Assembly (NCBI RefSeq): GCF_003121295.1
Contig: NZ_PHNC01000012.1
Span: forward strand, 124,001-188,000
Direction of reading: 5' to 3'
Source: Streptomyces orinoci
GTDB taxonomy: Bacteria > Actinomycetota > Actinomycetes > Streptomycetales > Streptomycetaceae
Length of the DNA stretch: 64,000 nt
Shown here in pieces: positions 1 to 9,033 of this stretch. A program made the position numbers and the translations under genes. The notes under the pieces are model-generated. The model had not been told where the DNA came from, did no database searches, and saw nothing but the letters and a program-made list of their open reading frames with translations. Numbering within the stretch: position 1 is the stretch's first letter; each line of letters opens with the position of its first letter.

Positions 1-58
1 GGCGTCCCCCTCGGGGTTGATTGCAGTGCAACATGCGCCTTAGCACCCGTAGATCTTC

Positions 59-811
59 TCAACCCCCTGCGGTACGCGGGGCGTTGTCCGCCTCATAGGT
101 CATGCGCAGTTCCTCGTTGAGCGAGCGCTGGAAGGCGGTCACCAGGGCCTGCACCACCAGGGGCTGCATATGGGCGGAGAGCGTCTTCATGGTCTCCACC
201 TGTTCGGGGTCGTCCGATTCGCGCTCGCGGTAGGGCCCCCACACCTCCGTATGGAAGATCCGGGTCAGTTCACAGGCCGTGGCGCGGGCATGGTCCAGCA
301 GGACCTCGCGGGCGGCCAGAATGGTGTCCAGGCTCATCGGGAGGTTGAGCAACCGGAGCCCCACGCCCAGCAGTCCGGGGTCGGCCCGGAAAGTGCCGTC
401 GGGGTTGCGCGTCAGGACGTTCATGGCGGCCAGCCGCTCCAGGTCGTCCTCGCTCAGCGGGCGGCCGGCCCGGCGCTCCAGTTGGGCGAGGGTGGTCTCC
501 TCGGGCTGGTCCGGGACCCAGGAGGCCACCACCGCACGGTGGATGGCCAGATCAAGCTCGCTGAGGTCCTCCGGGAGCCGCTGGACATAGCGCTCGATGG
601 CGGCCAGGGTCAGGCCCTGGTGCTGGAGTTCCTCGATCAGGGCCAGCCGGGAGAGATGGCCGGGGCCGTAGTGGCCCACCCGGCGCGGGCCCAGCTCCGG
701 TGGCGGCAGCAGGCCGCGGGTGCCATAGAAGCGGATGGTGCGTACGGTCACTCCGGCGCGGGCGGCCAGTTCGTCGATGGTGAGGCGGGGTTCGCCGTTT
801 TCCTGGGCCAT
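59..811 (-). CDS. MerR family transcriptional regulator
   Basis: This is a predicted DNA-binding regulator of 250 residues. The N-terminal part (about residues 9-80) is a classic MerR winged helix-turn-helix: LTIDELAARAGVTVRTIRFY followed by a wing containing GHYG, then a helix with LIEELQHQGLTLAAIERYV. The remaining 150 residues form a helical effector region without the Cys cluster of metal-sensing MerR proteins, so the ligand cannot be predicted. The start is an ATG. The gene is transcribed away from a long hairpin and the M1 peptidase gene that follows. MerR membership is certain; the signal and targets are unknown. Confidence 0.9.
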   Translation of the reverse strand: MAQENGEPRLTIDELAARAGVTVRTIRFYGTRGLLPPPELGPRRVGHYGPGHLSRLALIEELQHQGLTLAAIERYVQRLPEDLSELDLAIHRAVVASWVPDQPEETTLAQLERRAGRPLSEDDLERLAAMNVLTRNPDGTFRADPGLLGVGLRLLNLPMSLDTILAAREVLLDHARATACELTRIFHTEVWGPYRERESDDPEQVETMKTLSAHMQPLVVQALVTAFQRSLNEELRMTYEADNAPRTAGG

Positions 812-912
812 CGCTGATGCCTCGCTCCGTTCCGTTCCGCGTGCTCGCCGCCCCTAACAGTAGGAGTGTGCCAGCGGTGTTGTCCCACCGCGGCCGGGGC
901 GGGGAAGCGGCG

Positions 913-943
913 GGCCCGCCGTACCGGTGCGGTACGGCGGGCC
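913..943 (-). terminator. Perfect 14-bp hairpin downstream of the M1 peptidase gene
   Basis: Arms 913-926 and 930-943 are perfect complements (GGCCCGCCGTACCG) around a 3-base loop. The hairpin lies 20 bases past the stop of the minus-strand peptidase gene. No T-run follows, as is usual for actinomycete hairpin terminators. Confidence 0.7.
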
Positions 944-963
944 GGAAACGACTCCGCGCGGAG

Positions 964-2490
964 TCAGTGGCGGTGCGATTCCTGGATCTGCTTCCAGGAC
1001 TTGGGCTGGGTCGGCTTGACCGAAGCGGCCAGGCCCCGCTTGGCGCTGGGGGTGTTGTTGGCCGGAACGCCAATGCCCCACTTGGCGGCCTCGGCGGCCG
1101 AGGGCTTGGCGGTGGTGAACAGCCAGGTGTCGAAGAGCTCCTGAAGCGGCTTGCCGGAGACCTTCTCGGCATAGCGGGTGAAGTCCTGGACCGAGGCGTT
1201 GCCATAGCGGTTGGCGGACGTCCAGCCCTTGAGGATCTCGAAGAAGACCTTGTCGCCGACCTGGTTGCGCAGCGCCTGGAGGGCGATCGGGCCCCGGTCG
1301 TAGACCGCCTCGTCGAACTGCTTGTCCGCGCCCGGGTCACCGGGCTTGACCGTCCAGAAGGGGTCCTCGGCCGGGTGGAGGCTGTAGATGTAGTCGGCGA
1401 GCTGCTGGGCGGTGCCCTCGTTCTCCTTCTCCGACCACAGCCACTGGGCGTAGGAGGCGAAGCCCTCGTTGAGCCAGATGTCGCGCCAGTCCTTGACCGA
1501 GACATTGTCGCCGAACCACTGGTGGGCCAGTTCGTGCACCACCACCGAGACATTGGCGCCCTTGGCGAACTGGGCGGGGCTGTAGAACGGCCGGGTCTGG
1601 GTCTCCAGCGCGAAGTGCGTGGGGACATTGGGCACATAGCCGCCGACCGCGGTGAAGGGGTACGGGCCGAAGACCGTGCTCTCCCAGTCGATCACCTCGG
1701 AGCTGCGCTCCACGCTGGCCTTGGCCGAATCGTAGTTGTCGCCCAGGTCCTTGCTGTAGGCGTTGACCACCGGCAGGCCATTGGCGGTGGTGTCGGTGGT
1801 GATGTCGAACCTGCCCACCGCCAGGGTGGTCAGATAGGTCGCCTGCGGCTTGGTGGAGCGCCAGTTGTAGCGGGTCCAGCCCAGCTTTGAGGACTTGGCG
1901 GCGAGCACACCGTTGCTGATGGCCTGGACGTCGTCGGGCACCGAGACCGAGATGTCATAGGTGGCCTTGTCCAGCGGGTGGTCATTGCTGGGGAACCACC
2001 AGGCCGCCGACTCCGGTTCCTGGGCCGCCACCCCGCCGTCCGGGGTGTGCTGCCAGGCGGAGAAGCCGGCCACCTTCACCTGGGAGGGGACGCCGCTGTA
2101 ACGGACCACAATGGTGAAGGACTTGCCCTGGGCGAGCGCGGCGGCCGGGGTGATCTCCAGTTTGTGCACCCCGGACTTGGCGAAGGCCGCCTTCTTCCCG
2201 TTGACCAGCACCTCCTTGGTGTCCAGCAGGAAGTCCAGGTCGAACCGGGAGAGGTCCTGGGTGGCGGTGGCGGTGAGGGTGGCCGTACCGTCCAACTGGT
2301 CGGTCTTCGGCTGGTACTTCAGCCGCAGGTCGTAGTGCGAGACGTGGTAGCCGCCGTTGCCGGCGTCCGGGTAGTACGAGTCGCCGATGCTCGGCGCGCC
2401 CGGCTTGGGCTCTGCGGCCGAGGCGGGAACGGCCAGCAGCAGAAAGGCGGCGGCAGCGGCGGCGCTCGGAACCAGGAGTCTATGACGCAC
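964..2490 (-). CDS. Secreted M1-family zinc metallopeptidase
   Basis: This is an aminopeptidase of the M1 (gluzincin) family, predicted to be exported by the Sec route. The N-terminus is a signal peptide (MRHRLLVPS followed by an Ala/Leu-rich core ending VPASAAE). The zinc site HELAHQWFGD lies near residue 319, with the third ligand in NEGFASYAQWLW. The substrate-binding stretch is FALETQTRPF, a variant of the family GAMEN motif. The start is the GTG at 2490, because GGAG sits six bases upstream and a TTG four codons earlier would overlap that ribosome site. The length of 508 residues fits the short bacterial M1 type. It is divergent from the S15 peptidase and ends at a strong hairpin. A second M1 enzyme lies downstream of the polymer synthetase, so this one may act on the same kind of substrate; that is inference. 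Confidence 0.93.
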   Translation of the reverse strand: MRHRLLVPSAAAAAAFLLLAVPASAAEPKPGAPSIGDSYYPDAGNGGYHVSHYDLRLKYQPKTDQLDGTATLTATATQDLSRFDLDFLLDTKEVLVNGKKAAFAKSGVHKLEITPAAALAQGKSFTIVVRYSGVPSQVKVAGFSAWQHTPDGGVAAQEPESAAWWFPSNDHPLDKATYDISVSVPDDVQAISNGVLAAKSSKLGWTRYNWRSTKPQATYLTTLAVGRFDITTDTTANGLPVVNAYSKDLGDNYDSAKASVERSSEVIDWESTVFGPYPFTAVGGYVPNVPTHFALETQTRPFYSPAQFAKGANVSVVVHELAHQWFGDNVSVKDWRDIWLNEGFASYAQWLWSEKENEGTAQQLADYIYSLHPAEDPFWTVKPGDPGADKQFDEAVYDRGPIALQALRNQVGDKVFFEILKGWTSANRYGNASVQDFTRYAEKVSGKPLQELFDTWLFTTAKPSAAEAAKWGIGVPANNTPSAKRGLAASVKPTQPKSWKQIQESHRH

Positions 2491-2681
2491 AGGACACTCC
2501 AACTCTTCGGGGGCGGAAGATCGTTCGCTGACCGGAGCCTATGTACTCACCTCAACCACCGGAATGTCCATGGCCATTCACGTCATGCGATCGACATGCG
2601 GCCGACATGGACGGGTCCGGGGCAACAAGTCCTTGCGCCTTACCCTTCTGTTACGGGAGTTGACGCGCGTACCCTCCGCCC

Positions 2682-4640
2682 GTGCTGAAAGTTGCGCGGG
2701 ACACCCGCATATCCTGGACAGCCCTTGTCCTGATGGCCGTTGCCGCCCTGCTGGCGGTGTTCGCCGCACCGCCGGGCATGGCGCGGGCGGCGGCGGCCGG
2801 AGGACGGGGCGGTGAGAGCAGACCCGTCTACTCCTATGACCGGGCCATCAGAGAGACGGTGTGGGTGCAGGCCCCCACCGCGGCCGGTCACCACGACCGG
2901 GTGGCCGTGGACATCATCCGGCCCCGGGAGGCGGCCGAGCGGGGCCGCAAGGTCCCGGTGATCATGGACGCCAGTCCGTACTACTCCTGCTGCGGGCGCG
3001 GCAATGAGAGCCAGAAGAAGACCTATGACGCCCAGGGCCGGCCGGTCCAGTTCCCGTTGTTCTACGACAACTACTTTGTACCGCGCGGCTATGCGGTGGC
3101 TCTGGTGGACCTCGCCGGAACCAACCGTTCCGACGGCTGTGTGGATGTCGGCGGCCGCTCCGATGTGCAGTCGGCCAAGGCGGTGATCGACTGGCTCAAC
3201 GGCCGGGCGCGCGGCTATGGTTCGCGCTCCGGGGGCCGGGCGGTCAAGGCCGGCTGGACCACCGGCGCGGTGGGCATGATAGGCAAGAGCTGGGACGGCA
3301 CCATCGCCAACGGGGTCGCCGCCACCGGGGTGCGGGGCCTGAAGACCATTGTGCCGATCAGCGCCATCAGCTCCTGGTACGACTACTACTTCGCCAAGGG
3401 CGCCGCGCTCTATGACGGCGGGCCCGACGAGCTGGCGGGCTATGTGGAGAGCCCGCAGGCCAAGGCCGGCTGCCAGGCCGTCCAGCGGAAGCTGGCCGAG
3501 GGGGCGCCGCGCAACGGCGACTGGACCGGGCTGTGGAGCGAGCGCGACTATGTGCGCGACGCGGTCAGGGTGCGGGCCAGCGTTTTCGCCGTGCATGGCA
3601 TGCAGGACCTCAATGTGCGCACCAAGCACCTGGGGCAGTGGTGGGACGCGCTGGCCGCGCATGGGGTGCAGCGCAAGATCTGGCTGTCCCAGACCGGGCA
3701 TGTGGACCCCTTCGACTACCGGCGCGGGGCCTGGGTGCCCACCCTGCACCGCTGGTTCGACCACTATCTGCTGGGCTATGACAACGGCATCGAGCATGAG
3801 CCGATGGCCGATGTGGAGCGCTCGCCCGATGTGTGGTCCACCGACCGGGTATGGCCGCCGGCCGGCACCCGGGCCACCACGCTGCGTCCGGTGGCGGGCA
3901 CCGTGCCCGGGGTCGGCGGGCTGGGCGTCAAGACCGCGCCGGGCGGGGCCACGGCGGGCTTCACCGACGACCCCAAGCGCGGTGAGAGCGACTGGGCGGC
4001 CGCCATCGACCAGCCGACGCCCGACAAGGCGGCCTTCCTCACCCGCCCGCTCGGCCATGATCTGCGGCTGTCCGGCTCGTCCACGGTGACCCTGCGGGTC
4101 ACGCCCTCCACCGGCTCGGCCCATCTGTCGGCGGTGCTGGTGGACCTGGGGCCCTCGGTCATCCGCAATTACGCGGCGGACGGCGAGGGGATCACCACGC
4201 TGCCGGAGAAGGAGTGCTTCGGGAGCGGCAACCCCGGTGACACCGGTTGCTTCCGGCGGACCGCGGCCGATGTCCAGCGGGTGGACCGGACCGTCTTCAG
4301 CCGGGGCTGGGCCGATCTCGGGCACTATGGGCCGGACGGCAAGGGGCGGGTGATCACGCCGGGGAAGTCCTACACGATCACGGTGGACCTGGCCGCCACG
4401 GATCATGTGGTTCCGGCGGGGCACCGGCTGGGGCTGGTGATCGCGGGCACGGACGCGGGTCTGATCGTGCCGGCCGCGAGCACTCCCCGGGTGAGTGTGG
4501 ATCTGCGTCACACCTCGGCCCGGCTGCCGTTGGTGGGGGGATACCGGGCGCTGGCACGGGCCCTGGGCGGCACCGCGCCGTCCCCGAGCGCCGGCTCGCC
4601 GGGCGCGGTGGGGATTCCGCGGCTCAGCCGGCTGCCGTGA
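2682..4640 (+). CDS. Secreted Xaa-Pro dipeptidyl-peptidase-like S15/CocE hydrolase
   Basis: This is a serine hydrolase of the CocE/S15 family, 652 residues long and exported. A transmembrane-type signal (TALVLMAVAALLAVFAAPPG then ARAAAAGG) precedes the mature part. The nucleophile is the Ser of GKSWDGT near residue 203. The acid is in HGMQDLNVR and the histidine in GHVDPFDY. The C-terminal third, from about residue 430 onward, has the beta-rich character of the X-Pro C-terminal domain (LRLSGSSTVTLRVTP and later strands). The family removes Xaa-Pro dipeptides or hydrolyses esters and amides; the substrate here is not fixed by sequence. The start is a GTG with no good ribosome site directly upstream (GGGAG is about 24 bases away). 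The gene stands divergent to the M1 peptidase and upstream of the pls-like gene. Confidence 0.9.
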   Translation: MLKVARDTRISWTALVLMAVAALLAVFAAPPGMARAAAAGGRGGESRPVYSYDRAIRETVWVQAPTAAGHHDRVAVDIIRPREAAERGRKVPVIMDASPYYSCCGRGNESQKKTYDAQGRPVQFPLFYDNYFVPRGYAVALVDLAGTNRSDGCVDVGGRSDVQSAKAVIDWLNGRARGYGSRSGGRAVKAGWTTGAVGMIGKSWDGTIANGVAATGVRGLKTIVPISAISSWYDYYFAKGAALYDGGPDELAGYVESPQAKAGCQAVQRKLAEGAPRNGDWTGLWSERDYVRDAVRVRASVFAVHGMQDLNVRTKHLGQWWDALAAHGVQRKIWLSQTGHVDPFDYRRGAWVPTLHRWFDHYLLGYDNGIEHEPMADVERSPDVWSTDRVWPPAGTRATTLRPVAGTVPGVGGLGVKTAPGGATAGFTDDPKRGESDWAAAIDQPTPDKAAFLTRPLGHDLRLSGSSTVTLRVTPSTGSAHLSAVLVDLGPSVIRNYAADGEGITTLPEKECFGSGNPGDTGCFRRTAADVQRVDRTVFSRGWADLGHYGPDGKGRVITPGKSYTITVDLAATDHVVPAGHRLGLVIAGTDAGLIVPAASTPRVSVDLRHTSARLPLVGGYRALARALGGTAPSPSAGSPGAVGIPRLSRLP

Positions 4641-5046
4641 CGCGGGGCGCTCCGCGGGGGTGAGGGCGCGGCCGTGGCCGGTCGCACGGTTCCCCGCGCC
4701 CCCGGCGGGGCGCCTGTCCCTGGCGAACGGCCGGTCACCCCGGCGCTGACCGGGCTCACTCGTTCCGGCGGCATCCATCCGGATGAGGGGACCGCCGAAA
4801 ACAACCTGAGAAAATGGCCAACAGTTTCCCAAGCGATCAACGGGGCCGGAGTGCTTGAAAGCCGCAGTTTTTCCCTGGAGGCGCCCCTAACGGCGGAGAA
4901 ACAGCGGTCGTGAGGCTCGTACAGTGTCTGTTCGATTTACAGAACGTTGGCCTCGATCTCCGAACCTAGGGGCCCGGAGCGACGTCTGTGGATCTGGACG
5001 TCCGTTGAGGGCGTCCGGATCACCAACGTCGAATTGAGGCGTACGC
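4641..5046. other. 406-bp non-coding leader region upstream of the pls-like gene
   Basis: I see no gene here. A nested inverted repeat lies at 4766-4797: outer arms CGGCGG/CCGCCG and inner arms CATCC/GGATG. It may terminate the S15 gene. It is followed by an unusually A-rich stretch (4797-4826) and a T-run near 4867. A short inverted repeat GTTC/GAAC lies at 4930-4945. The G+C drop suggests that the promoter of the synthetase gene lies between about 4800 and 4950, but I cannot place -35 and -10 boxes with confidence. GAGG at 5036-5039 is the ribosome site of the next gene. Confidence 0.5.
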
Positions 5047-8000
5047 ATGTCCCCGACCCTGTCCAGTTCCACGCCCACCCCACTGGATCCGCCAGTGGAG
5101 CGGGCGGTCTACCCCAGTGCATCGCCGCCCCGTGCGCGCACCCTGATCGACGTGCTCGACGCCAGCACGGCCGCCCACCCCGACGCGCCGGCCATCGACA
5201 CCGGCAGCGAGGTGCTCAGCTACCGGCAGCTGGCGGTAGAAATCGAACAGCGCGCCGAGCGGCTGCGGAAGGCCGGTGTCGGACCCGGTGACCGGGTCGG
5301 CATCCGGGTCCCCTCCGGCACCGCGGAGCTGTACCTGTCCATCCTGGCCACCCTGCGCGCCGGTGCCGCCTATGTGCCGGTGGACGCCGATGACCCCGAG
5401 GAACGCGCCGCCACGGTGTTCCACGAGGCCGGAGTCTGTGCGGTGCTCGGCGCCGAGGGCTCCCTCACCCCGGGCGAGCAGGCCCCCTCGCATGGCGAGG
5501 CGCGGTTGCCGCTGCCCACCGATGACGCCTGGATCATCTTCACCTCCGGCTCCACCGGCAAGCCCAAGGGCGTTGCCGTCAGCCACGCCAGCGCCGCCGC
5601 CTTCGTTGACGCCGAGGCCCGCCTCTTCCTCCAGGAGGAGCCGCTGGGGCCCGGCGACCGAGTGCTGGCCGGCCTGTCGGTGGCCTTCGATGCCTCCTGC
5701 GAGGAAATGTGGCTGGCCTGGCGCTATGGCGCCTGCCTGGTGCCCGCCCCCCGCTCCCTGGTGCGGGCCGGCCATGAGCTGGGCCCCTGGCTGGTCGAGC
5801 GCGGCGTCACCGTGGTCTCCACCGTCCCCACCCTGGTCGCCCTGTGGCCCGCCGACTCCCTGGACCGGGTCCGGCTGCTGATCGTCGGCGGTGAGGCCTG
5901 CCCCGCCGAACTGGTGGAGCGCTTCGCCGTGCCCGGCCGCGAGATGTGGAACACCTACGGCCCCACCGAGACCACCGTGGTGGCCTGCGCCGCCCGGATG
6001 TTCCCCGGCGAGCCGGTGCGCATCGGCCTGCCGCTGGACGGCTGGACGCTGGCCGTGGTGGACGAGGCCGGCGAGCCGGTACCGTTCGGCGGCGAGGGCG
6101 AGCTGGTGATCGCCGGCGCCGGTGTCGCCCGCTACCTCGACCCGGTCAAGGACGCCGAACGCTTCCGCCCCAACGCGGCCCTGGGCCTGGAGCGCGTCTA
6201 CCGCACCGGCGACCTGGTCAAGGCCGACCCCAAGGGCCTGGTCTTCGCCGGACGCGCCGACGACCAGATCAAGCTGGGCGGCCGCCGCATCGAGCTGGGC
6301 GAGATCGACGCCGCGCTCAGCGCCCTGCCCGGAGTGCGCGGCGCGGCCGCCGCGGTGCGCACCACCCCGGCCGGCGGCCAGCTGCTGGTCGGCTATGTGG
6401 TCACCGATGAGAAGTACGACCGTAAGGAGGCCCGGGCCCTGCTGGCCGAGCGGATGCCGGCCGCCCTGGTGCCGGTGCTGGCCGAGGTCGAGGACCTGCC
6501 CACCCGCACTTCCGGCAAGGTGGACCGCAACGCCCTGCCCTGGCCGCTGCCCAGCACCGCCGGTGACACCACGGAGCCGGGCGAGGAACTGCACGGCACC
6601 GCCGCCACCCTGGCCACCCTCTGGGAAGAGCTGCTGGGCACCCGGCCCGGCCCGGACGACGACTTTGTGGCGCTCGGCGGCAGCAGCCTGACCGCCGCCC
6701 GGATGGCCTCCGCCCTGCGTGAGAAGCACCCGGGCGTCTCGGTCGCCGGCCTCTACCGCCACACCGTGCTGCGCGACATGGCCGAGCACATCGACTCCTT
6801 GGACGACTCCCACGCGCCCAAGGCCGACAAGCACCGCCGTGTCCGCCCGGTACGCCGCCGCTCCGGCGCCGCCCAGATCCTCATCCAGCTGGGCCTGTTC
6901 GGCGTCCAGGGCCTGCGCGGCGTGACCGCCCTGGCCACCGCCGACAACATCCTCGGTCTGCTGGCGCCCCGGTCCTGGGCCCCGCACACCTCCTGGTGGC
7001 TGGTGGTCATCGGCTGGCTGCTGCTGTTCAGCGCGCCCGGCCGGTTCGCCATCGGCGCCCTGGCCGCCCGTACCCTCACCCGGAACATCACCCCCGGCAG
7101 CTACCCGCGCGGCGGCCGCGTCCACCTGCGGCTGTGGGCCGCCGAGCGCATCGTGGCCTCCTTCGGCGTGCCCTCGCTGACCGGCACCCCGTGGATGCAC
7201 TGGTACGCCCGCGCCCTGGGCTGCTCCACCGGCAAGAACATCGCCCTGCACGCCATGCCCCCGGTCACCGGCCTGGCCGAGCTGGGCGACGGATGCAGCG
7301 TCGAGCCCGAGGCGGACATCGCCGGCTGGTGGCTGGACGGCGAGGTCATCCACATCGGCGCCGTCCGCATCGGCGCCAATGCCCGGGTCGGCCACCGCGC
7401 CATGGTGATGCCCGGTGCCGCCCTGGGCCCCGGTGCCGAACTCGCCCCCGGCTCCTGCCTGGACGGCGAGATCCCGGCCGGCCACACCTGGACCGGCTCA
7501 CCGGCCCGGCCCGACCGCTCCTCCGCCCACCGGGACAACTGCCCGGTGCGCTCGGCCGACAGCCCGGACCACGGCTGGCCCGCCCCGCGCACCCAGCGCT
7601 CCCGCCGCTGGAACATCGCCTATGCGCTGTCCCTGGCCGGAATGCCGCTGCTGTCGCTGGTGGCCTTTGTCCCCGCGCTGATCGCCACCTACTTCCTGGT
7701 CAAGGACGCCACCTCGCTGAGCGAGGTCACCCTCCGCCTGCTGCTGGCGGTGCCGCCGCTGACCATCCTGGGCACCCTCTGCGCGATCCTGGTGCTCGCC
7801 GGGACCGTACGGATCCTCAACCGCGGCCTCGAGCCCGGCCTGCACCCGGCCGACGGCGGCGTCGCCTGGCGCGCCTGGCTGATCAGCCGGCTGCTGGACG
7901 GCGCCCGGCGCAGCCTGTTCCCCATCTACGCCAGCCTGTTCACCCCGGTGTGGATGCGGATGCTGGGCGCCAGGGTCGGCCGCCGCGCCGAGCTGTCCAC

Positions 8001-9033
8001 CGTGCTGCCGCTGCCCTCGCTGCTCAGCGTGGACGACGGCGCCTTCCTCGCCGACGACACCCTGGTCGCCCCCTATGAGCTGCGCGGCGGCTGGGTACGG
8101 GTGGGCCACTCGCACATCGGGCGGCGTGCCTTCGTCGGCAACTCCGGCATCGTCGGACCGGACCGCACCGTCCCCGACAACAGCCTGATCGGCGTGCTCT
8201 CCGACGCCCCCGAGCACAGCGAGCCGGGCACCTCCTGGCTGGGCCGTCCGGCCATGCCGCTGCCCCGGGTGGCCACCGCCGCCGACGCCGGGCGCACCTT
8301 CGACCCGCCCAAGCGGCTGATCCTGGCCCGGGCGAGTGTGGAGTTCTGCCGGGTGCTGCCGCTGATGTGCGGCCTGGCCCTGGCCGACCTGGTCTTCCTG
8401 GGCGAGCAGCGGGCGATGGACATCGGCGGCCTGGGGCTGGCCGCCCTGGTCGGGGCGCCGCTGCTGCTGCTGGGCGGACTGGTGGCCGGACTGCTGGCCA
8501 CCGTCTCCAAGTGGGTGCTGGTGGGCCGCTTCAAGGTGAGCGAGCACCCGCTGTGGTCCTCCTTCGTCTGGCGCAACGAGCTGTACGACACCTTCGTGGA
8601 ATCCCTGGCCGTCCCGTGGCTGGCGGGCCCCTTCACCGGCACCCCCGTGCTCAACTGGTGGCTGCGCACCCTGGGCGTACGGATCGGCCGCGGCGTCTGG
8701 TGCGACACCTACTGGCTGCCGGAGACCGACCTCATCAGCCTTGGCGACGGGGTCAGCGTCAACCGCGGCTGTGTACTGCAGACCCACCTCTTCCACGACC
8801 GGATCATGCGTATGGACACCGTCCAGCTCGACGAGGGCGCGTCCCTCGGCCCGCACGGCATCGTGCTGCCCGGCACCTCGGTCGGCGCGCACACCGCCAT
8901 CGCCCCCTCCTCGCTGGTCATGCGCGGCGAGACGGTGCCGGCCGGCACCCGGTGGGCGGGTAACCCCATCGCCGGCGAGCGGCCCGCGCCGCCCGCGCTG
9001 GTGTGTGTGGCAGGCCGGGAATGCGCGGCCTGA
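5047..9033 (+). CDS. pls: Pls/PosA-family membrane NRPS (epsilon-poly-L-lysine synthetase type)
   Basis: This single-module synthetase joins one basic amino acid into a homopolymer. Residues 30-510 form an adenylation domain with FTSGSTGKPKGV, FDAS, YGPTETT, YRTGD and SGKVDRNAL. A carrier domain follows with the phosphopantetheine Ser in LGGSS (about residue 547). There is no condensation or thioesterase domain. The rest (600-1328) alternates about six membrane helices, for example near 640-660, 855-885, 895-920 and 1105-1165, with three hexapeptide-repeat acyltransferase-like domains. This is the layout of S. albulus Pls (about 1319 residues). Eye alignment to the GrsA pocket gives D-A-E-S-I-G-T-V-V-K; the Glu at position 239 suits a cationic side chain. 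GAGG lies seven bases before the ATG. The last four codons overlap an M1 peptidase. The family call is firm; lysine as substrate is an inference. Confidence 0.93.
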   Translation: MSPTLSSSTPTPLDPPVERAVYPSASPPRARTLIDVLDASTAAHPDAPAIDTGSEVLSYRQLAVEIEQRAERLRKAGVGPGDRVGIRVPSGTAELYLSILATLRAGAAYVPVDADDPEERAATVFHEAGVCAVLGAEGSLTPGEQAPSHGEARLPLPTDDAWIIFTSGSTGKPKGVAVSHASAAAFVDAEARLFLQEEPLGPGDRVLAGLSVAFDASCEEMWLAWRYGACLVPAPRSLVRAGHELGPWLVERGVTVVSTVPTLVALWPADSLDRVRLLIVGGEACPAELVERFAVPGREMWNTYGPTETTVVACAARMFPGEPVRIGLPLDGWTLAVVDEAGEPVPFGGEGELVIAGAGVARYLDPVKDAERFRPNAALGLERVYRTGDLVKADPKGLVFAGRADDQIKLGGRRIELGEIDAALSALPGVRGAAAAVRTTPAGGQLLVGYVVTDEKYDRKEARALLAERMPAALVPVLAEVEDLPTRTSGKVDRNALPWPLPSTAGDTTEPGEELHGTAATLATLWEELLGTRPGPDDDFVALGGSSLTAARMASALREKHPGVSVAGLYRHTVLRDMAEHIDSLDDSHAPKADKHRRVRPVRRRSGAAQILIQLGLFGVQGLRGVTALATADNILGLLAPRSWAPHTSWWLVVIGWLLLFSAPGRFAIGALAARTLTRNITPGSYPRGGRVHLRLWAAERIVASFGVPSLTGTPWMHWYARALGCSTGKNIALHAMPPVTGLAELGDGCSVEPEADIAGWWLDGEVIHIGAVRIGANARVGHRAMVMPGAALGPGAELAPGSCLDGEIPAGHTWTGSPARPDRSSAHRDNCPVRSADSPDHGWPAPRTQRSRRWNIAYALSLAGMPLLSLVAFVPALIATYFLVKDATSLSEVTLRLLLAVPPLTILGTLCAILVLAGTVRILNRGLEPGLHPADGGVAWRAWLISRLLDGARRSLFPIYASLFTPVWMRMLGARVGRRAELSTVLPLPSLLSVDDGAFLADDTLVAPYELRGGWVRVGHSHIGRRAFVGNSGIVGPDRTVPDNSLIGVLSDAPEHSEPGTSWLGRPAMPLPRVATAADAGRTFDPPKRLILARASVEFCRVLPLMCGLALADLVFLGEQRAMDIGGLGLAALVGAPLLLLGGLVAGLLATVSKWVLVGRFKVSEHPLWSSFVWRNELYDTFVESLAVPWLAGPFTGTPVLNWWLRTLGVRIGRGVWCDTYWLPETDLISLGDGVSVNRGCVLQTHLFHDRIMRMDTVQLDEGASLGPHGIVLPGTSVGAHTAIAPSSLVMRGETVPAGTRWAGNPIAGERPAPPALVCVAGRECAA

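Noticed and set aside
2640-4832. A 730-residue frame opposite the S15 peptidase gene
   Set aside because: It is an antisense shadow typical of high-G+C DNA, with His/Arg/Gly-rich text and no family features, while the plus strand has a complete enzyme.
5020-7485. An 821-residue frame opposite the pls-like gene
   Set aside because: Gln/Gly/Ala-rich antisense text with reversed codon bias; no motif. It is a shadow of the synthetase.
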